DNA of 64,000 bases from Athripsodes cinereus (Eukaryota > Arthropoda > Insecta > Trichoptera > Leptoceridae). Where the stretch lies: NCBI GenBank assembly GCA_947579605.1, contig OX388327.1, forward strand, positions 10,279,122-10,343,121. Reading direction: 5' to 3'. The notes under the pieces are model-generated. The model was not told the DNA's origin, searched no databases, and saw only the letters and a program-made list of their open reading frames with translations. Below, piece by piece: positions 12,901 through 26,300 of the stretch. The number at the start of each line of letters is the position of its first letter. Position 1 is the stretch's first letter. The position numbers and the translations under genes were made by a program.

Positions 12901-15900
12901 CGATGGTTCAAAGCACAAGAGATACATGTCCACTATTTAGGTAAAATGGGTTAATATAATATGTACAAGATCAGCAGGGTTACTCTTGACAAAACTAAAC
13001 ACGATCTTAATCTAGTCTTGATCTTGATCATACGACGCACGAAGGGACTATGGTCAAAAACACCGCGCTACCGCTAACGCAAGATCGGTTTGCGTGTATT
13101 TTTGGCCAATAGTCACTTCGTGCGTCGTATGATCAAGATCAAGACTAGATTAAGATCGTGTTTAGTTTTGTCAAGAGTAGCCCTGCAGTTCCAACGTCAT
13201 CTATGTCCTGAGTACATAATTACCAATAATAATACTAATATCATTATCAAAATATTTAATATAAACCAAATGCCGCACGTACATAAATGAAAATTTTTTT
13301 TTTGCACAGATGTAACATGTCGCTAAGATACTTGAGAATGCATTTATGTCGCCTTTCTTAATTCTTAAAAAGCATATGTCCATCAAGAACATTTTCTGAA
13401 TTAATTTAAAATTAGTTAATTAATTGAGAATCTCAAACTATGAAAACATGTTTTCTTGAAACTGTCAAATGTGGACATGTGTCTTCTGTGCTTTAAACCA
13501 TCGATATTATCACACCATCGCGTAGCGTATCACATCAAACACTTTGAGTGATGTACTATAATCGCTGTTCGGCCGCTAAGAATGAAAGTTTGCTGTTTTT
13601 CTTTTTCAATATTATTTTATTGTGTGCATAAAGTTTAGTATCCCATTTACAAGACGTAAGGAATGCGGTCTCTAATATTATCAGACAGTAGTTGTCAAAT
13701 TAAATTTAGTTCATCCATCATCACTTGTAAGTAACAGTATAAACACGCAGTAGGAACCTACTCATATAGGTACCTACATACTTAATTACCTATTTAAATA
13801 TACAACAGATACCTATAATATTATATACCTATGCTTACAAGTTACAACACAGCAGGCCGTAGACAAACCGTAATTTGCGATCGACTACTGGCGAACTTTT
13901 CGACAATCTACCTTGTAGTACTGTGTAATTGTTGCGGTTATTGTCGATAATTCGTTCGAAGAAATAACAGAGGCCGACCAAGAGACACCTATATGGACCA
14001 AATAAAGAAGAACATGAACTATGGCACGCACGTAGAATTAAAGAGACTAGCAGAAAATAGGGTAGAATGGAGAAGAAAATCCAAACTCGTTGCAGACTAA
14101 CCCAATGGATTGTAACTTGTAACCCACTACACATACTTGAAACAATTTATTTATTTATTCATTCTTTACTGTCTGTACCTACACTGATTACAGACGAATC
14201 CGTAGGAGGTAGACATTCAAATTAATTTTAATCAATATGCCTACAGAGGGTGAATTTATTGCAAAGGCTCAATCTCTTCCAACTAACCCAAATAAAATTT
14301 AATATCAAATTAGCTCATCAGAATGTCCTAGAATATTCTTTGATTCTTACCATTAGCGGGGCAGCCAGTAGACTAACTTCGTGTGATAAACATGTAAACT
14401 CCTCTACCTTCCATTTAGAAATATGATTTTCTGGATTGGTGGCACGCCTCATCGCTGAGTTGATGAAACGAAATGTTTAAGGAACGCCTGTCTTTTACAG
14501 GACACTCTAGAATATATAACTATATACAGTATAGTTAATTATATACCTACCCAGCAAACATTTTAGGTAGTTTATTCTAGAGTGAGTACATTATTACCTA
14601 TTTTCGTGTTAAATTACGTAATATTAACAACAATTTATTACTATTGAGACGTTTCGACTACAAACGACAAAATTTAAGTTAAAAGTAGGTCCCTTTTACC
14701 TTATTCGTCAACCATTAGGTTACACAACTATGTGGTCGAAATTAAGTTACAAAATAGGTAGGATTTACCAGCTCTAATTCACCGCTAAGTCATTACTACC
14801 AATTGGTTGATATTTAGGTTCTTTTGACGTAATTATTACTAAAATATTCAACCTCATAGTCACTCGTGACACCAAATTTCAACCAACAAGTTAAAATAAC
14901 TTGTATGTCAAAATTAACACCATTAAATAACTTTAAAGTAGGATTTTAGTGTAAAATATAACCAATAAGTTATAGTAACCTTGAAGTGTCACAAATTTGG
15001 TAATTATTAAGTATTATTTACGTGACACGGCACGTATCGACATTTTAAGCATCTACATTTATGAAACTGACGTTTCTCGTGTTGGTTGAGTGTAGTGATG
15101 GGCAAGTACTTTTATAAATTGTAATAACGGTTGCTTATAATTGTTAATTTATAAATCATACACAAGTTGTGAATATTGTTTATTCATTTGTGTAAATCAT
15201 AGTTGTAGTGATGGGTAAAAATAAAAAAACGTACAAACACTCCAGTACTTTCTATAGAAAATGTACAGACAAGATGAGAAATGAAAACACATTCAGTTAT
15301 TTGTGCCAAAAGAGAACAGAAGAAACCATACGTAGTCCATTGTCACAAGAGAGTGATTTGTTTATAGTGAGGCAACCAACAATTGCAACAGTTTTTAATG
15401 GCAATAACAAAAATCCGGAATCAAATATAGAATGGAATAAGTCTTTTACGATTCCAGATGAACCTGATATATACTTGCAAGTAAATGAAGAAATAATTTC
15501 TGAACCAGATGATGTTGATGATGGTGCTGTCAAATCCATCAAACTTCTTGAAAACTTGAAGAAGTGGACAGTAGCTCATAAGCCGACCACGTCGTTTCTA
15601 AATGATTTGCTAAAAGTGCTTAATGATTTTGGATTACAATTACCCTAAGATGGGCGGTCTTTGCTTAAAATTTTTGATTTTAATATTAGGCCTATGGGAC
15701 AAGGAACCTTTTGGTACAATGGCATTGTAAAAAATTTGGAGATTTGTTTATCAAATATTAATTTAGATAAATTTTGCCAAAATGGACTAGAATTGTTGTT
15801 TAACGTAGATGGCATGTCCCTGTTTAATAGTACGGCTTCCGAAGTTTGGCCAATATCATTTGCTGTATATGGTATGCCAGAGATCAAGCCGATGTTTGGA

Positions 15901-18900
15901 GCGATTTATTATGGAAATGGAAAACCACCTTTGGAACCCTTCTTACAAGACTTTGTAGCTGAAATGAAAGGAATATTAAAGGATGGCATTTATGTAAATG
16001 GAAAAAAGCTACAAGTTAAATTGAAGTGCTTTATATGTGATTTTTAAAAGGTGGGCAAATGTTTTTTCGTGAGCATATTTTTCTGTTAGATTTTGTTTTG
16101 GAAATTATTACGTTAACTCTCTTTTATACCTGTTGTTGTTAAAATATTAATATAATTGCTTTCAAATCATATCTCCTTATTTGACATTACAGTTTATTAC
16201 CTGAAGTTTTTCTTACTAATAGGTACACCATATTTTAATTCTTCGAAGAGCAGCTGTATCAAATGTACAGTGGATGGAGTTTGGGACAAAAAAGGTAGAC
16301 ACATGAGTTACCCCATGTTGGAATGTCCACGCAGAACAGACGCTAGTTTTCGTAATAAAGTGGATGAAGACCATCATATACACGACACACCCCTCGTGGA
16401 TTTACCAATTGATATGATTCAAGATTTTGTTGTTGCTGACTCACTGCATTTATTTGATCTTGGTATTATGAGAAAATGCTTAATGGCATGGTGTAATGGA
16501 AGCTATAATTTCAAAACAAAATTAAGAGGGTCAGAAATTGATTTACTAAACCAAATGCTAGAATCTTGTGAAAAAAATAGACCTAAAGAAATACATCGAA
16601 ATATCAGAGGTGTAAAATATTTAAAATACTGGAAAGGAACTGAGTATCGCGTGATGCTTTTATATTTGGGTTTTGTAGTATTAAAGGATGTTCTAAGTAA
16701 AGAAGTATATGAACATTATTTATTACTAAGTTGTGCTGTCATGATTTTGAGCTCCAAGAGTTATTTGATCTATATAGATATTGCAAAAATTTTATTAGAA
16801 GAATACCTGGAAGGATGTATTAATATTTATGGTTATGATTCTATTAGCAGCAACTTTCACAACCTGTGCGATGTCATAGATGATGTCAAAAAATTTGGTT
16901 GTCTCTCAGGCATTAGTGCATATCAGTTTGAAAACTCACTTGGTCATTTGAAGTCTTTTGTACGCTCAGGTAAACAACCACTCACACAAATAGCTCATTG
17001 GGTAACAAGAATAGCAAATATGAATGAAGCTAAAATTGAATCAAATAGTAATGTTTGCTTAAAAAGACATTTAGGTGACGGAATTTATAAACAAATTCAT
17101 TTTCAAGATTTTATGTTAAGTGATCAAGAAAAGAATTCATGGTTTTTGTCGAAGGGAAATGACATAATTAAAATGAAGCATGTTACAAAAGATAAAAATC
17201 GTTTCCGTATTATCGGTAACCCATTGGAAAGCAAACAAGATTTTTTTACAACACCATTCAAGTCTTCAAAATTAAACATATACAGTTCGTATGACGTATT
17301 TTGCAACCAATCTGGCCAGCAGCACAAATTTCTTCCTCCTAGAAGTTATGAAACAAGAGATGTCAAATGCAAATTATTTCACTTAAAATACAAAAACAGA
17401 TCTGTGTTCCTACCTTTGCTACATACTCTTGATGAGCAGAGGAAATCGTAATATACAATGTGCATCATGGAAAGAAAATAAAGGAAATAAGAAAAGATCA
17501 GAATTAACAACGAACGTATATTAATTAACGTATCTAACAATATATACACCATGTAAAAAAGAAGTGAAAATAAAGAATATGAAACAGTGCTAGACAATAA
17601 CTTTTTTTGTTTATTAAATAAGGAAATATTATGTACATTTATTATTACTCACATAAATATTAGCACTGAAATTAAATTTGAATTGTCAATATGAAACAGT
17701 ACAAGAGAATTTAAAATTATTAAATATTAAGAAAAGGACATGTACATACTAAAATAAATATAATATTATGGGTATTTTATTAAAATATTTTTATAGAAAT
17801 CAATCGGTGGTGTGAATTTAAAAATAAATTAGATGTCACTCTCTTGTTTTTCGTCTACGTCAGTAGTCGTTGCTATCTCTCCCTCTATTAATTCCACCTG
17901 AAGTATTGTGTCGGGTATATTGTCGTCATGAGAGCCCAACACCGTCTTACTTTTTTTTATAATATTCTGTAATTTCATTGTCTCTGCCAAAACCCTTTTC
18001 TTGGCGTGCTTAAGAAGTACTCCAGAAAAAAGTTGCTCATTTTTCTTATGTGTCCATCTGGAGTCGGCCCTAATCAGCACACTGTAATTTTATCATAAAT
18101 ATTAATAGACTTTTTTTAATATGGATAATATCATAAATATTATAAATTGATATGGATAAATGACTGTTTTCGGTCAACAGTGTTTTATTTTTATTGTTAC
18201 AACGTGTTCGATAGAAAATTCATCGTAATGGCGAATTAGCTCATTAGGTAGGAGATTATGATTCTATATGTTTATACCAAAGATTATGGTGCTATATGCA
18301 ACAAACATGTTTTAACAAAAATAAATTAAATCACGATAAAACAAATATTACTTTGTTAATCAATTTACCTGTAGAATAGCCTGAAAATGCTTTCCAGGCT
18401 TTGAAATGTGAATTTTTTGTCGCATCCCACAGACCTGGACACTCCCGTCCACGACATCTGTGTGCACAGATGTCTAGTCATAATAGCCTCAGCCATTTTC
18501 TTGCCCACAACCTCCCCTCTTGCCTGACCATCACACCCAACAAAGGTACTGAAATGCTTTTCCTAAAACAAAAAAAGATATGTTGTAATGTAATATTAGT
18601 TTTTAAAGATTTCGTGCTTCGTGAATATGCGAAGTTTTTTGTGGTTACATCTCGTGGCAAGATTTGTATGCGGGCTCCCAGAACAGCTGTCGAACGCTCC
18701 ATCATCAGACAATTTATGTAAACGTTAGTTCCTCTACGTGTGATGACATAGACTCCTTACCTGACAATGGAGCCTTTGATGGTTCCGAAAACATCCAGAT
18801 AAAAACTTCTACGCAACATAACCTCAAAACATGCGAAATTCACATGCGAAAGGTGAATTTATACAAATAAAGAGATCAAAGTGGAGTAATACATATTCGG

Positions 18901-21900
18901 CGTAAACTGTAGGTACTTTTTTACCCTATATTTTATTTATACATGCATATAGCTACCACAAATTTCATTTTGTTTATTAACTGACAATATGGAACATGAT
19001 TGAACTTACCTTTTGCTGTCCTCTTTCAAACTTTCACTAATAAAAAATAAAACGGGAACTCCACGATAAAACTCTCTGCACATCACTACTTGTTGACACA
19101 CTGATAAATGGCGGCCAACTCTGTAACTTTGTAGTTGCGAATACCACCAAGAGGTGGAAAATTAGTTATATTCCACTTTGTTAACATTTTTCCGAGCGCC
19201 ATTGTTTTCATATTAGATTGTAATGCCAAATTAAATTTGCAGGTTATGTTTATCATTTCTTTGTTTATATAAATGATTAAAATAACAAATATATGGTTCT
19301 TATAGATCAACATCACTTTTTCTGATAATATTTTACACATAAAATGTAATTTGGATAACTTTTCAAAACACATAATAATAGTTATTTCACTTTTATTTTG
19401 ATGTTTTTCAATATTTTGAAGGCCCATTGATATTGTTCGATGTAGAACTATCGTGAATTACGATAATAACTTCCTCGCACTATATTTTAGATGTATAGAC
19501 GCACGAAATACCGATTATCGCGTGTTAATTTGTTCTCATAAATATATTTGTCGCCATTATTACACTACGAAACTAATTAATTTAATTAAAAATGGACATG
19601 TAGAAATGTCATACAATAATTTTATACTATAACATGAAGTTAGCCGCTATATTTTGTTTGCTTAACCATTAAGTAATTCTTACGTAAATTAAGTAATATT
19701 TACGTTAAATCGACGTCATATTGTGATATAAGTCAATATTAGGTCGAAATTTGGTAGAGATCAAGTCTATGTTACGTAAATAAGAAGTTATAATTTACGT
19801 GCCGTGGCACGTGCTAAAATTCCCCATATAGGTCGAATTTAGGTCGAATTCACGTAAAATCAACCAATTTAGGTTAAGTGACTGTATTTTGATGACCTAA
19901 TATAGGTGAATATTACCAGTTGTCAACTTAAAATGTTTGCTGGGTACTTACATAATATTATCGTCCCTCTACTGACTAACTGTCGTATCTGACATTTTTG
20001 GGGAAATCGAGTTATGATCACCAATGTGTATTTATATGTGCCCTGCATGTTCTCACTGAAGAACACACCTGTAACTATTACCGTTATCCTGGAATAGCTT
20101 TCTGATTTGTTGTCGTATTTACGAATTATTCTAAATAAAATGTGTTGTATCTACTAATTCCTCCTAATTTCATTTCAAAAATGATTCTGAGATATAAAAG
20201 AATAGGTACAAATAAAATAACGTAATATATTTACATTGTATCATATAACTAGAAGAAAAGAAAATACGCGCGGCTAAACACAAAAAACGCTCTCCTGAAC
20301 AATTTACATTTAGGCAGATACGACTGTTGAAGTCAGAAGAGGGAGGATATAACTATACTGAACAAATACGTTGATATTTTTTTTCCGAAATCAATGCTAA
20401 AAGTCAACCCTGAAAGTATGTGGAAATATATATATTATAATTATGTGTCTATTTACATTAAATTTTTGTAATACATGTATACATACATTTTGCGTCAATT
20501 CTGAACATTATTAAATAAAATAAAGTAAACTATTGTCAATAAATTCAGTTTATATGGTGCAATGAAAAACGTTCAAATAGAAAATGATATAAAAATGTTA
20601 TGAAGTGGATACAATAACTTTAATTCAATGGAATTTATGGCGCCTGCCGTGCAGTAAAAATAAGTTGCCATTTCTAAATTATAATAAAATGTATCAATAG
20701 ACAGGCCATAAAATATTGCCACAGTGAACATGATATAATTGTCGATGGCTACTTATTTATATCCACTTATACTGGTTATATGTGTTTCCAGTGTGATGAA
20801 AATCGTAACACATGAAAGAAAATATTATGTTTTAATACTTATACTATATTGATCTAATCGTGAGGAAGAATATCACTAAAGCCTTTGTGTGGAGCATTTT
20901 GCTATACCTATGGGTGCGAGGCGTGGACCATCAGCAAGAGGGAAAGCGGACGGTAAGCGGCATTTGAAATGTGGTGCTATAGACGCATGCTGAAGATTCA
21001 TTGGTCGGAACACGTCGAAAACGAAGAAGTGTTAACCAGGGTTGGCGAAAAAAGGCAACTCCTCAAAAGAATCTGCCAACAACGAGCTAATTGGATTGGC
21101 CACAACATCAGGCACCCAGGACTGCTCATCGCAATCGCAGAGGGCAGGACCGAAGGCACAAATGGCAGAGGTCGACCGAGAGACGCCTATATGGACCAAC
21201 TGAAGAGGGACATGAGCTGTGGCTCATATATGGAGTTGAAGAGACTGGCTGAGAATAGGGAGGAGTGGAGAAATAAGTCAAAACTCGTTGCTGACCAATC
21301 CAATGGATTGTAACTCATTATATAATATACTTATACATTTTATCATTAAAAAATTTGGTAGGTGTGTGGCGCTAAATCTAAACTGCACACTAAAGATAAT
21401 ATTAATCGCTTCGATGGAACATTAGATCGTATTTTATGGGGATTTTTCAAATTATTTTTTTATTTTTTTTCATCCTAACTTCCAACCATTTTCTAAAGTT
21501 TTAATTCCGATGTATACCTACTGGTAAGTGACAATAAAATGTACATTACTAATATCTATATCTATACCATCACCGCATATTAGCTAGCAGATCAGCTGCA
21601 TTTAACAAACATGCAAGCTATCCACTCCTTACCAGCAAAAAATTAAAACATTCAGGATGGGTGGCAAATCTCATCGGTGAATTTAAGATGTAAAATTTCT
21701 TTATTTTTTCGAACATCTGCTTTTCACAGGGCACTCGAAATCTTACGGAAAAGAGTTGAAGATCAATTCTTTTTCAGATGCTCCACGGCTTACTAATACT
21801 AACGCCACTATATTTGGTAAAATTTTGTTTATGTATTATACCTACTTTAATTTTTTTCTCGTGTCATTTGTACATTCATTATATCAAGTGGAAAAGTAAT

Positions 21901-23302
21901 GCTACTACTACTACTGTCTTGAAATATAGAAAACATTCCAAATACGTAAGTACAATGCATAGATCTGGGAATTCTCGGCGAATTTTCCTAGATCCAAGGC
22001 AACGATAGGTAGCGATGCAAGAACCCATAGGTATACACATTTCAATGTAAATCTTTGTAATTATAGTTGGGGAATCTTAACTTGACACAGAAAAATTCAA
22101 ATCTTATCCAACTATCTTTTTTTATAAAAAGTACATAAATTATACGCTTTCTATATTTCTATGAACATTTTTTTTTACTTTTCTTGAGCAACTCCTTGTT
22201 GTTCAATCCATTTACCATTTCCATACAAACTACGGAAAATAATGATTTAAGAAAATTATACAAATCTTATGTGAACTTAAGTCTTAATTTACATGTCAGA
22301 TAAGTTTCATTTTGAGTGAAATTTTGTTCATACAAGTTCAAGTCATAAAAACCTGTATAAATATTATTCTTACAATATGTCGGCAGTGTTGCTAATCATA
22401 TTGTAACAGAATCCTTTGTACATGGATAAAAATAGTTTTCCCAAAACTAATACAAATATTAGTAATTGTATAGTATTTATATCGTAATAGTTTCCCGGTG
22501 CTTCGTGTTTTCCCACACCTCGTCTTTCAATAATAATAATATCTAGGAATACCTATACATACAAATTAATAATAGCTCACCAAACGTTCACCACAAGCAA
22601 CACATTGGTTTACCTTACTTTGGTTATCATACCATTCTGGTACCGACACTTAGGTATGTATGCAAGAGAAAATTGGAAGTGGCTGAAGGACAAGAGTGCA
22701 ATAAATGCTGTGGAGATGCGTTCACTGAGAAGAATGGTTGATAAAACGTTGCGAGATAGAGTGAAGAATGAGGATATCAGGAGAATGAGCGGATGTGAGA
22801 GGAGTGTTGTGGATAGAATGTGTGTAAACAAGTTGAGATGGTTTGGACATGTTGAGCGAATTCACGATGAAAGGATGCCGAAGAAGATGTATTTATCTGA
22901 AAGAGCGGATCTGAGGAAGCGCGGACGTCCAAGAACCACATGGCTTGATCACGTGGATCAAATTCTTAAAGACGCCCGCGTTTTGAGTAAGAGAAATCGG
23001 CGTGCATGTATGAGAAACTGGATGAATGTAGAGGAAGCGAAAGAAGTATGTAAGGATAGATCTATATGGCGTTCCGTTCTCTCTGCCTACCCCTCCTGGG
23101 ACATGGCGTGAGGGTATAGATAGAACTGGATAGTCGAATAGCTCTTTTTTATATTAATTCATAAATAAACTTCGTTATAATTGTTCGAATTTTCATCGTT
23201 TGCGTTTTACGTCATTATTTTATTTATTCTCAAATAATTTAATTACCAAATCTGGAGTAGTATTGTATAAGATTATTGTATAATGTAGAAGCGTTAGCGT
23301 AG

Positions 23303-23349
<47 letters not shown>

Positions 23350-26300
23350 GATATGAGAGTGATGTGATGGAAGTGTCAGAAGTGAATTGTTTTGACGTGT
23401 GTGGATTACCAGAAAAGTTATGTGATACATATTGAGTATTGGAATTAAAATACTTACTTTAAATATTATCATTTATATTGAGTGGATAATTTATATCGTC
23501 TACTATTTACTGTATACGAGTATTTCACAATAATTATAGAAAGAGCTCTATGAGATAAATTATTCTACTTTACCATCACGGCATCTACCACAATATTATG
23601 TGAGGTAGTTCTCATACTAATGGGGAACTTTCACACAAAAAAATATCATTTATATTGAGTGGATAATTTATATCGTCTACTATTTATACGAGTATTTCAC
23701 AATAATTATAGAAAGAGCTCTATGAGATAAATTATTCTACTTTACCATCACGGCATCTACCACAATATTATGTGAGGTAGTTCTCAGACTAATGGGGAAC
23801 TTTCACACATAAAAATATCATTTATATTGAGTGGATAATTTATATCGTCTACTATTTATACGAGTATTTCACAATAATTATAGAAAGAGCTCTATGAGAT
23901 AAATTATTCTACTTTACCATCACGGCATCTACCACAATATTATGTGAGGTAGTTCTCATACTAATGGGGAACTTTCACACAAAAAAATATCATTTATATT
24001 GAGTGGATAATTTATATCGTCTACTATTTATACGAGTATTTCACAATAATTATAGAAAGAGCTCTATGAGATAAATTATTCTACTTTACCATCACGGCAT
24101 CTACCACAATATTATGTGAGGTAGTTCTCAGACTAATGGGGAACTTTCACACAAAAAAATATCAGATCAAAAAATTAACTCCAGTTTTTTTTTAATATGC
24201 TCTTTTAAGGCTTTTATCACCATTTGAAATTAAGCAATTTTCGCACTTTTCTAAAAGGTCCACCCATGACACAATAGGTGTGTGACGTCATTAGGCGCTA
24301 CAGTCAAATCCGTTATGATACAATTTACCGTCTAATTCAATGGATTATTAACGGATTATTCAATGACAGGATGTTTTAAATTTTGACAGAAAATATGGAT
24401 TTATAAATAAATATAATAAATGAAAAGTTTATTTTATCGTTTCTCGTGATCAGCGTATTTAAAGTAAGTTTACTTATATAAATTGATAACATTTTTTTTA
24501 AAAAAAAAGATATATCTGGGTTTTGTTATAAACCCAAATACAACCTTATACACCTTTCACAGTAAGCTAAAAGCTTGTGTCGTGAAAGGGGAGTTTGCCG
24601 GATTTATTTATTCATAATCTTCACTAGGGAATGCAATCCCGCACCGTTTTCAATCCCGCGGGATTGTTTCTGGATTGACACCACATCTCGCACAGGTTAA
24701 AGTTTTTTAAAACAAACTCTTTTCTATAGTACGTAATAATCAAATATTTATTAAAAGTTGCAAAAATTAACAACACTCTAGGATTAAGCATAATTCTATT
24801 CCTGTTTCTTCTTTTACGCATTTTTGCAAATATGTATCATCTTTACTTCGCGACTTTCGGAAAATCTTCAGCTTGCGAATCCGCGCTTGCGGATCCGCAA
24901 GCTATTGCGGGATCCCGCAGGCACTATAATTGCGGATCCCACTTTGCTGGATTGCAATCCCTAATGTTCACACATGCACTTTCCCCATTGCGTAACTTAT
25001 TGTCTTCGATATGCCAATTAAAATTTAAGATTATCATCATCTCTCACCTATTAATTCCATGAATATATGTAAGTAGAAAATTCATTAATTTTGAAATATT
25101 ACCAAATTAAGATATACAAGATGCGTGGCTTTCCGCATAGCTGTATTGAAGGTGTTAAATGCCTTACCTGTGATCTTTTACTAACAGCTGTCTTTTACGT
25201 AACTCTCGAAAATTTACAAAGAAAGTGGAAGACAGGCGGCTCTACGGTACAAATATTTAGATCAAGGGAACTATTTTATTCGCACTATACACTTCTGTTT
25301 ATCGGGTAGCATCTAAACGCTGTAATATAAAGATATTCCTGGTTCATTTACTTTTTTTCAATTAAATGCTTTTGAAGACTACGATAATAAAATAAAATAA
25401 ACAATTAATTATCTCACCAATCATCTGGATCACAGTCTCTGAATCCTTTGGCGAATGGATTACTGGCTATCTTCAATTGGGTTATCTGGAATTAATAAAT
25501 AATAATAATAATATATAAATCAAATAATTACGTGAAATACGATCGACTTCAAACGAATTCAAGTAAATTTTAAATTCATCAAAAATTATATTAATTGATA
25601 TCGATAGTTCATAAAGGACGAGTTAAATTAAAATATCCTCAACGTCACTATATTATTGTTCAAATTCTTGAATAAACATATTGTATACTACTAGATACTA
25701 ATACAGCCTCACGGCATATCTCACAAGTAGGGAAGCCAGCAGACCAACTTTATGTAATAAAATTTCCGTGTCAACAAAAATTATGACATTCAGGATAGGT
25801 GGCGAACCTCATCGTTGAATTCAAGATGCAAAATATTTCTTTATTTTTTCGAAGACCTGTCTTTTACAGGACCCTCGAAAGCTTACGGATAAGAATAGGA
25901 AAAGAATTCTTTCCTGGATGCTTCACGGGTAAAATAAATATCACCTTCAAATTCGAACAAATATTTATTTGAGGAAATGTAAAACTATGTATTTTAGTGC
26001 ATGAGGATGACGTTAATTAGGTACCTATAGTATTTTTTCGATTATGATAATTATATATTATGCTCGTCCATAGTTTTCTCTTCTCTTCAGACTGTGTCAT
26101 AAGAAAATATTATATAGGTATCTATAGTCAGTAGGCCTAATCAAAACACATTTTAAGCGTTACGTTTTCGTTCAAACGCGGAAGTCGTTGCGAGAACGTG
26201 TCAATTTCCGAAGCTACTTGTGTATTTTAGCTACGAAAATTGACGCGTTCTCGCAACCTCGTCTTGTTTGAACGAAAACGTAACGCTTAAATGTGTTTTG

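Larger units (their letters stand above)
14550..19944. mobile_element. 5.4-kb two-gene DNA transposon (CACTA/EnSpm-like, decayed)
   Basis: The ends are a perfect 16-bp inverted repeat, CCCAGCAAACATTTTA at 14550 and its complement ending at 19944, bordered by TA on both sides. Subterminal regions carry repeated ACGTAA, AGGTCGAATTTAGG and GGCACGT words, as in CACTA-group elements. Inside are a plus-strand transposase pseudogene (15211-17451) and a minus-strand DUF4806-like gene (17829-18562 plus unresolved 5' exons), with 3' ends facing each other. The element sits in the 20-kb org-1 intron. The superfamily call is inferred from the protein style, not from an alignment. Confidence 0.78.

Noticed and set aside
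13090..13290. Open frame reading [10 protein letters not shown]..., also seen at 7509-7709 and 43237-43563
   Set aside because: It lies inside the palindromic MITE G in all three places and follows the palindrome, not a gene.
18401..18721. Plus-strand open frame of about 106 codons within the two-gene transposon
   Set aside because: It lies opposite the minus-strand DUF4806-like exon, whose splice sites and phase agree; the plus frame has no recognisable content.
23468..24160. CRISPR-like array
   Set aside because: Units are directly adjacent with no unique spacers and the context is an insect nuclear intron.
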